A stretch of DNA of 64,000 bases from Amborella trichopoda. Taxonomy: Eukaryota; Streptophyta; Magnoliopsida; Amborellales; Amborellaceae. The stretch lies in the NCBI RefSeq assembly GCF_000471905.2, contig NW_006497023.1, positions 1,625,085 through 1,689,084 on the forward strand, written 5' to 3'. The position numbers and the translations under genes were made by a program. The notes under the pieces are model-generated. The model worked only from the letters and a program-made list of their open reading frames with translations, ran no database searches and had not been told where the DNA came from. This document shows, in pieces, positions 56,975 to 64,000 of this stretch; positions within the stretch are counted from its first letter, which is position 1, and each line of letters opens with the position of its first letter.

Positions 56975-56997
56975 ATATATATATATATATATATATA
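56975..56997. repeat. (AT)n microsatellite at the EPRV end
   Basis: About eleven AT dinucleotides directly at the B2 right end. Insertion or capture of florendovirus-type EPRVs at TA-rich simple repeats has been described, so this is a plausible integration point. Confidence 0.9.
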
Positions 56998-57140
56998 AAG
57001 AAGCAAAGCACAATTTGCCATAATAGAAACTGATACAACACACAAATGAACTTACATAATAGGGAAGAGTGGAATGTAGAGGGCGGACTGCAAACAATAA
57101 CTGGTAAAATACCACCAAATATACAGGAAACTTCTCAGAA

Positions 57141-57172
<32 letters not shown>

Positions 57173-57582
57173 TGACAACGAAGAAGTAGACGAACTAAGA
57201 AGAAGTAGAGAACTACGAAGAGAGGAAGCTCAGAGTAGTCTCTACTTCTTCTCTCTACGTCCTCTACTTTCTTNNNNNNNNNNNNNNNNNNNNACGCTTT
57301 GTATGGAGCTGAGGTTCTAAATATTCAAAGTATAGCACACCTTCAAATAGTATCGAGAAATATGGTTTCAATAATGAAAATCTTTGTGATAGCCTTAAAA
57401 AATACTTTCAACTCTAATAATACAATTTAAAGCTCCAAAAACAGTGTAGATCGAGTAGATCTATGAAAACTTGAAAATCTTGAAAATTGACAGTCCAAAA
57501 ATGCATTACAAGTTGCACTATTTTCAAAACTTGAAATCCATGTTTTCTCTCATGTCCATGCATCTTGATGTCGAGATGATCA
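56998..57582. other. Unassigned DNA between EPRV B2 and Tat LTR-d, with a 20-N gap
   Basis: Contains (GA)n at 57147-57172, a perfect 14-bp inverted repeat AGAAGAAGTAGAGA / TCTCTACTTCTTCT at about 57198-57253 and the assembly gap 57274-57293. From 57294 to 57582 it is AT-rich with no gene seen. Open frames across the LTR-d start are not coding. Confidence 0.6.
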
Positions 57583-58865
57583 TGGTTGAACGCATTTTTC
57601 AGCACCTTGGTCCCCGATGCGGAATAAAGAGGAAGCAGGTCTATAAAGCCTACAAAATAGTGGAAATTTCGATAATCTCAGAATTGCCCCAAAACTAATC
57701 GAGATCTTCATCAGCACTCCAAAAGACCTTCTACCAAGTTTCATCACAATCAAACATGTCTAAGGCATTGAACACAAATGAACAATTTCGGAAAAATTGG
57801 CCCCTAAAATGGATCCCTTAACTAGAACTATACTTCTGGTACGACAAATTGCTATGAAACCACCACCATTGGATCCGGCACAGTCGAAAACCCCTATAGG
57901 TCAAGTTTTGGCTTAATCAGGCACTCCAAGACAAAGTTATAGTTAAAATACCGAAAAGGGGTAACCTGCACACTATTCCCATGTGGCCACCCGGCACTAA
58001 TACACCATTAATGGTGGTTGTTATTATAATCACAAGCAGGGACATTTGGGGCATATATCTCATTCATTCTTAGTCGGATCATGCTGAAATTTGGTGAGCG
58101 TGTTTGTCTTGTCAAGACGAGCGATTCGATATGTGGTACGCTCCGTGACGATGCCTGAGCAGGGAGAAAAACTAAAGAGAAGTTATTGATCTGTGAAAAA
58201 AGTTGTCGAAAATTCAGCAGCAGCACACCCCACTCTGGTGGCCAAATCACGACGCTCACATACCCGATCGACACGAAACCAATTGCATTATGTACGAAAG
58301 GTCTGTGGTCATCTCTAGTCCAAATCCCACGTACGATGAGCGGTTGGATTTCACACACGAAGCCGTCAAAGCTGATGTAAATTCTGGCTGCTCAAGACGA
58401 CGAAATCTTCATCTGGACACAAAATCAAACTGTGTTTGTTGCAACGTGATTGTCATGGCATGCTCAGTGTAATTCAGCGAAGAAATTACGAAGAAACATC
58501 AAGGAACGAACACACAATCGATCCAAAGTTTTGAAGATTCATCTAAAATTCAAGTCTCATGATCATGGCTTAAAAACACGATTCATGACTCGAAGTTGGT
58601 ATCAAATCGATCGCCATGTCGAGCCCCACAAGAAAATAATCATCTTTCGATCAAACGGGCATCAAAACAACCTCGGATCAGTCATGGAAGATCACGCAAG
58701 TTCTCAGGCAGCAGTAGGGACTGTTTTGGAATTCTACACATTGTTAAGCAGGGGCAAAACTGTCTTTTTGCACCCATTTTTAGAATTTCTTTTATTTCAA
58801 TTAAATTGTAATTATCTTCAATTCTAAGTAGGTTTTGGGCATACTTCCATGTTTTAGCCTAATTC

Positions 58866-58930
58866 TATATAAGCATGCAAAGCCAAATTGTAAAAGGACC
58901 TTCGGTTCATTTCACACAAGGATCAATAAA
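58866..58930 (+). promoter_or_regulatory. TATA box and poly(A) signal of Tat LTR-d
   Basis: TATATAAG at 58866-58873 and AATAAA at 58925-58930, about 55 bp apart. They place the transcription start near 58900, and U5 and the RNA leader after it. LTR-c has an equivalent TATATATA; LTR-b lacks the TATA segment. Confidence 0.7.
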
Positions 58931-58967
58931 ATTTCAATTTTTTTCTTAAGCGTGTGGGTACGTCTTG

Positions 58968-59215
58968 GAGAGAGAGAGAGGAGAGAGAAGAAAAGGGTCA
59001 ATACCCTTCGATAAGGTAACTTTCTCTCTACTCCCCTCTTTCTCATCTCTATCTCTCTTTCTCTCTCTTATTCTCGTCTCTATCTTTCTTTCTCTATCTT
59101 CTTCTCATCTCTATCTCTCCTTCTCTCTCTTCTTCTCGTCTCTTTCTCTCTCTTCTTCTTCTCATCTCTATCTCTCTCTCTCTTCTTCTCATCTTTATCT
59201 CTCTCTGCTCCTCGT
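58968..59215 (+). repeat. GA/CT hairpin and CT microsatellite in LTR-d U5
   Basis: GA tract 58968-58990, then AAGGGT-CAAT-ACCCTT (58993-59008), then a CT-rich tract to 59215. The purine and pyrimidine tracts are complementary and could extend the 6-bp stem. The stem is identical in LTR-b while the loop differs (TGAT). Confidence 0.75.
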
Positions 59216-59221
59216 CTAACA

Positions 59222-59770
59222 CAGTCGACGAAGTCTGGTGCTGAATGTATCTTCTCTTTCTTCATTGTTTGACACAGTCGGCGAAGCCTAGCGTCGATTG
59301 TAGCTTCTCTTTCTTCCTTGTCTAACACAGTCGACGAAGCCTAGCGTCGACCGTATCTTTTCTTTCTTCTATGTCTGATACAGTTGGTGAAGTCTAGCGC
59401 TAACTGTATCTTCTCTCTCTTCTTCTTTTGACACAGTCGACGAAGCCTAGTACCGACTGCATCCTCTCTTTCTTCTCTGTCTAACACAGTCGGTGAAGCC
59501 TAGCGCCGACTGCATCCTCTCTTTCTACTGTGTCTAACACGTTCGGCGAAGCCTAACGCTGACTGCATCTCTCTTCTTCTTCTAACACAGTCGGTGAAGC
59601 CTATCACCGACTGCATCTTCTCTCTCTTCTCTGTCTAACACAGTCAGAGAAACCTAGCACCGACTGCATTCTCTCTCTTCTTTGTCTGATACAACCGGCG
59701 ATACTCAGTGTTGTGTCTTCTTCCTTGTCTTTCCCTAATACAACCGGGGATGCCTAACACCGTCTAGCGT
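59222..59770 (+). repeat. 53-bp tandem array of small hairpins in LTR-d U5
   Basis: About ten units. Clear ones start at 59275, 59328, 59381, 59434, 59487, 59540, 59588 and 59641, spaced 53 bp with one 48-bp exception. Each is a 9-base arm, an 8-base loop (AAGCCTAG or close) and a 9-base arm, e.g. CAGTCGGTG...CACCGACTG at 59588. Spacers are CT-rich. Arm changes are often matched on the other side. Confidence 0.85.
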
Positions 59771-60572
59771 TGTCTATGTTTTTCTCTTCTCTTATATTCT
59801 TCTCCTTCTTTCTTTCTCTTCCCCCTCCTTCGTTCTGTTCTCTTCTTCTCTTATCTTACTTCTTATTCTTTCTTTATGATCTTTCACTCTGTTATTCTTT
59901 CGTTTGATTAAAGGGGATCGAGATTAGCCCTTTTATAGTAGCACTGTCGTCTGACCGTAATGTTGTTGTGCCAGAACTATTGTGCCCTCTTTATTGCCAC
60001 GGCAGTTTAACTATCGTGTCTAGCTGGTCAGTATCAGTATTGGCGTCTAGTAGTAATCATGTTGAGCCGGTCTGAGTTATCGAGCCCGTTTTACTACCAC
60101 GTCAGGCCAATTACTCACTAGTTTACTCATTGCGCGGATCTTCTCACCTAGTCAAATTCTTCTCTCCCCCAATTTCCTTCTCTCATTTTTCTCTTCTTCT
60201 TTTGAATGTGCATGCTAAGGTACGGTCACCAAAGAGGAAAAGGTGAGGTCTTTGACCCACCTGCCTTATAATATTTGTCATATGTGTGTGATTGCAAAAA
60301 ACAAGAGAATACAAGTCAAGAGAGGTGATTCCGAACTAGGTTTATTACTGAGGGGATTTCTTCGTGACCTAAGGGGCGCCCACACGAGCCAGCCTGAGTA
60401 AGTCCCGAACCCACCTTAAATTCCTCTCTCATGGTTGATAATACCTGCCCTTGTTCTCGAACAAGGTTCTCGAGAGAGCGATCTCAAAAAGTCCCGAATC
60501 TCCCCGAAACTCGAGAAGCGTGCTGCCCGATAGTCCAAGATCTTGAGGGCTAGATCGAGGCACCTAACCAGC

Positions 60573-60592
60573 TTGACGATTCCATTGGGGAC
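60573..60592 (+). other. Probable primer-binding site of the Tat element
   Basis: TTGACGATTCCATTGGGGAC begins two bases after the LTR end. It resembles the TGGCGACTCC...GGGGAC type sites (tRNA-Arg class) that I recall for several Tat-lineage elements, with C-to-T-like changes. The tRNA identity is uncertain. Confidence 0.55.
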
Positions 60593-62136
60593 TTACTACC
60601 CCTAAGTCAGATCGTTCTTGTTTGGCTAGTGTCTTCTTTTATTATTATCTGCTTTTATTATCTTCTCACACTTCACTTATGGCTTGCGGTTTTGTAACCT
60701 ATTTATCCAGATCGGGGATTTTCTTATCCCCACATTTGCGAGTGTCCCTAGGGAATAAGTTCCTTCAACTTCGTTCCCAACCATCCTTTGGAGAAAAGAC
60801 CCCTTGTCTAGCTCCCAGGCCCTAACCTAGATTGATGTGAGGCGAGACTTAAAGGTCCCTCACTCTCCATCCGCTCGCTCTAGTGGAACTTCCGCCAAGA
60901 CACCTTGCATTGGCAGCACATCTAGCATGCACCCAGCCATCGACGAGTCACTTGTCAATCGTGTTCCTGAGCTACGTCGAAAGGCTGCCTAGTCCCTTTT
61001 TGTAAAAGGCAAGCAAGTTGTCATTGCTTCTATGGGTCGCCGCAAGGCTACACCCCACATTCCTGCACCACAACGAGTCTCTATCCTTAGAGGCTCAACA
61101 CATAGGGGCGGAGACCCTGCGGTCTCTACCCCTCACACACACCATAAGGCTCGTGGGTCACCCACTCGAGCCACACCGCGGGGCAACCCTCCTATTACCT
61201 CGAGTCCGAATCCAGGATCAGACCTCCCAAGGCCAGGTCCTGTTCATGCTGATCACAAGCATTTCACTGCTCAGGGCAACACCGTCATTGTGCCAACCCG
61301 AGTACACAGGAGACGACCTCCTCGTCCTCTTACTCAGCACACATAAGCGCACCCTGTAAGGGGCAGGCCTCCACCTGCTCTCTTACAGACACTTGCTCGT
61401 GATTCTCGGCCTCCTAAGGCCGGACCACTTGCTCGAGCCGGGGCTGACCCCCAGGTCCCCCGAGATCCTTCTTCAAGAGGTGCACATGCGCCACCATCAC
61501 ATACAACCCCTCGCCTCAACTCAGGCCTCATCATGAGTCCACCATGCTCTTGTTTGCTCCTCCTTCTTTGAGCAAGCATCTTCATCCTTGGTACTCGAAG
61601 ACCTTCCCCAAGGGCACCATCCTGAACTAGCCCTCTCATTTCGGTCATGTTTCTAGAGCCCACAAAAGAGCTTAGGGCAATGACCTGATGGAAGATTGAG
61701 TCCTTCATCCTCCCCAACCCATGATGACCCCAGTCCCTGGCCCTCATCCTTTGCCGCACCTGATGGAGACAGCTCTCTCTTGTACAAAAAGAACTGACCA
61801 GTTGCAGTCTCGATCACAGTTTTGGCTCAAGATCCATCAAAGCCTCAAAGCTAAGCGTGATAGAGGTCTGTAAATTCTAACCAAGGAAGTGACGAAGGCG
61901 GTCAGGATAATCAGCTCTGACGACCCTCTTCGCTTGATCCCTTCCACCCTCTTCAGATGACAAAGCTTGAAGAAGAAGACCATGAGCCCTGCACTGTGGT
62001 TAGTGTCGTAGAAAATGACCCAGCCACTCAGCAGCCATGGTCCTAGCACTCTCGAGAACTGGTCCTGACGCAATCGACATACAAGAGTCGAGTCCAGTCA
62101 GAGCACGCTGACCCCCTACTGACCGATCTACCATGC
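60593..62136 (+). pseudogene. Tat leader and degraded gag N-terminal region
   Basis: 60593-61030 is leader without a gene. A Pro/Arg/His-rich frame 61032-61346 (MGRRKATPHIP start) may be the gag N-terminus; the competing frame 61018-61359 is less protein-like. Around 61800-61900 QLQSRSQFWLKIHQSLKAK-like text matches the gag N-terminal segment of the minus-strand element (25277-25020). Several stops separate these pieces. Confidence 0.5.
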
Positions 62137-63100
62137 ATGACCCGTCAAGTTCGCAAGCCCTCAACTACAACTAATGCTGATCTCCCTAGAGAAACAATCA
62201 GTGTAATGATTTTAAGCGAGCCTGGTGACGCGCAACAAGAGCGCATGAATAAGTTTGAGGATATGGTGCATGCGATGATGGAAAAGATCGATCGTATAGA
62301 CACCGCACCCCAATTGGCTAACCATGAGGTCAATTCCCATCACTCTGATGATGCGCCTCCAAGGCAGCCCCTTCCCTCTGCCTCACAGGACAATTCTATC
62401 CCTCACCCCGTTTCTCAGGCAGACATCGATGCTATGGTGACCCATAGCCAAAAGAACAGACAAATCCCAAGAATACAGGGTGCGACACCTTATCAAAGAT
62501 CGTACCCTTCATATATTGACCAGGTCCCGTTTCCCTCAGATTATAAGAAAAGGAAGTTTCCTCTATACAACGAAACCACGTCCCCCAACTAGCATATAGC
62601 CCACGTCCAGACAGCGTGCCGAGAAAAAGCGACTGATGGGAGACTCCTTCTCCGTCAATTCGTTGAGACCCTTGACTATCTAGCTTTTCAATGGTATGCT
62701 CGACTCCCTCCAAACGCGGTACATACATGGGAGGAAATGGAGAAATTATTCTATCAGTGCTTCTATGAGGTCGAGAGAGAGGTCCAAACTATTGAACTTC
62801 TCATCCTGACTCAAGACCCCAATGAGCCCATAAACTAGTTCATATCAAGATGGAGAAATTTGGCCGCTCGCCAATTCAAACTTATGTACGGAACATGCAA
62901 CCTGAAATTGCACTACACGTTGAGGCCTCTAATCTGACTTTTATGTCGAAGCCGATCTCTAAATCAGTTTGTATAGAAAGTCTATCATGCCACCATGGCG
63001 GGTCATGCCAACCGCCTGCAAGTTCTAGAAATAATTGGGGCAATGGTAACCCTCAGACTAACACCCAGGGCAGCTAACAAAAAGGAGTAATCAGTGCAGC
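62137..63100 (+). pseudogene. Tat-type gag, capsid part
   Basis: 62137-62592 is open for 151 residues: ERMNKFEDMVHAMMEKIDRID, SQADIDAMV, SYPSYIDQVPFPSDYKKRKFP. A stop at 62590-62592 is followed in frame by HIAHVQTACREKATDGRLLL, FVETLDYLAFQWYARLPP and TWEEMEKLFYQCFYE, the conserved retrotransposon gag core, then a stop in NEPIN* and a frame change at about 62850. It matches 25099-23976 on the minus strand, the same family in another copy. Capsid role inferred from family. Confidence 0.82.
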
Positions 63101-63175
63101 AGTCACAATCACTGATCCAAAGAAGGCGCCCTCCCAAACTTTGAACCTTTCCAAAGGGGTGAGCACATCAAGATA

Positions 63176-63700
63176 ATGCCCCAGGCGATCAAGCAACAAC
63201 AGTCGTACAATCGGGCACCCCCGCCAACAAATCTTAATCGGGATGAGTATTTCACCAGGCATAGGAAGAAGGTCTACCCCTTTGAGAAGGAATGGGTCCC
63301 TGCACTTTTCCGGTTATTATTGGAACAAAATATGATTCAGCATCCAGAAGCCAAGTTTTTTGAGCAAGTTGGCCTGGACACTCTAGGGAATTATTGTGCT
63401 TACCATCGAAGGATCAATCATCCCACAAACGATTGCTACACGCTAAAATATATCATCGATGCCCTGATTCAGAAGGGTCAGATAAAGCTTTATGACTTAA
63501 AGAAATCCTTCGAGGCAGTCAAAGCCTCCCATGTTGTAACAGTCCAAGAGGAAGATGAAATGCTTAGTATCCTTTACGCCTTCTTTGTTATAATGCTTCA
63601 GGAAGGCATAATTATGTTGAAGCCTGCAAGGCATCCTCGACACCTTGCTCGCAAAGAAAATGCGATAATGTTAGGAGTTTTACAACGTCCCAGTAAGTGA
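63176..63700 (+). pseudogene. Tat-type gag C-terminal zinc-like region
   Basis: Open for 174 residues: YFTRHRKKVYPFEKEWVP, then CAYHRRINHPTNDCYTLKYII, the CX2H...HX4C motif that replaces the CCHC knuckle in Tat-type gag, and ALIQKGQIKLYD. The element continues past the window end; 63701-64000 is leading toward the gag-protease linker and shows no separate gene. Confidence 0.8.
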
Positions 63701-64000
63701 TCCCCAAGCCACTGCTCCACTAGTTCAAGCGGACCTCCCAACACAAGACCTTCTCAATAACGATTCACACTCTGCTGAACCCTCGGCTTCTCAGTCATGG
63801 ATAGTCCATCATGGGTGAAGCAGACTCAAGTCCTTAAGACGAGAAGCAGTTAGCTAAGCTAAGGTCGTTCACAAGCCTAGTGAGACAAATCAAACACCAC
63901 CGCCGAAAACCAGAAGGAGACAGGCACCAAGGGTTGCTCGTCAAAGAAACAAGACGGCTCAACCATCAGTTGAGTAATAATTTCTCAGGTCCCTTCCCCC

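Larger units (their letters stand above)
57583..60570 (+). mobile_element. Tat-type gypsy 5' LTR (LTR-d), 2988 bp
   Basis: Starts TGGTTGAACGCATTTTTCAGC and ends CACCTAACCA. A primer-binding-like site and gag follow on the same strand, so this is the 5' LTR. U3 is 57583 to about 58890, with TATA box and poly(A) signal; U5 holds the GA/CT hairpin, the 53-bp hairpin array and the GAGAGAGCGATCTCAAAAA block at 60472-60490. It is the most complete Tat LTR here and the reference for the others. Confidence 0.88.

Noticed and set aside
59222..59770. Regular repeats with spacers as a possible CRISPR array
   Set aside because: A plant genome with LTR context; spacers are CT-rich and similar to one another, and the repeats are diverged hairpin units.
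61018..61359. 113-residue plus-strand ORF as a host gene
   Set aside because: It overlaps the more gag-like frame starting at 61032 in the Tat leader/gag region; its Leu-rich text looks like an out-of-frame translation.

Overview
This is repeat-dense nuclear DNA of a flowering plant, and I find no ordinary host gene in it. Three kinds of reverse-transcribing element, all degenerate, fill nearly the whole window: (i) Ty3/gypsy elements of the Tat/Ogre type with LTRs of about 3 kb; (ii) one complete but defective Ty3/gypsy chromovirus of the Tekay/Del type with target-site duplications; (iii) a cluster of about 29 kb of endogenous pararetrovirus (EPRV, Caulimoviridae) sequence. The EPRV domain order is MP-CP-protease-RT-RNase H in one ORF, followed by a second ORF of unknown function, which best fits the florendovirus/petuvirus group. 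Two runs of N (41838-41871 and 57274-57293) show a draft assembly, so some junctions are provisional.

Layout. 1-729: start of a Tat LTR on the minus strand (LTR-a). 901-2960: decayed minus-strand coding sequence resembling a plant mobile domain (PMD), just upstream of that LTR's start. 2936-6705: degenerate tandem repeats like those of Tat 3' untranslated regions. 6706-10153: plus-strand Tat LTR (LTR-b). 10154-12006 plus 22573-25277: protease and gag parts of a minus-strand Tat element whose 5' LTR (LTR-c) is about 25300-27935. That element is split by the Tekay chromovirus at 12012-22567, flanked by the 5-bp duplication CGTCC.

28087-56974: the EPRV cluster. Subfamily A has copy A1 (+, 28087-33133), A2 (-, 33134-39540) and two rearranged pieces A3 and A4 (-, 39541-41837). 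After the N gap, subfamily B has copy B1 (-, 41872-49392) and B2 (+, 49434-56974). A1/A2 form a tail-to-tail inverted repeat and B1/B2 a head-to-head one of about 15 kb. B2 ends in an AT microsatellite. 57583-60570: plus-strand Tat LTR (LTR-d), followed by a primer-binding-like site and Tat gag to the window end.

The most informative observations are these. B1 and B2 share two premature stops, and A1 and A2 share one RNase H frameshift, so each inverted pair probably arose by duplication of an already dead copy. The Tat LTRs carry a 53-bp-period array of small hairpins in U5, with compensatory base changes, that would lie in the genomic RNA leader. A PMD-like gene fragment sits where Tat-type elements carry captured genes. 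Every polyprotein is interrupted by stops, frameshifts or deletions, so nothing here looks capable of autonomous replication.
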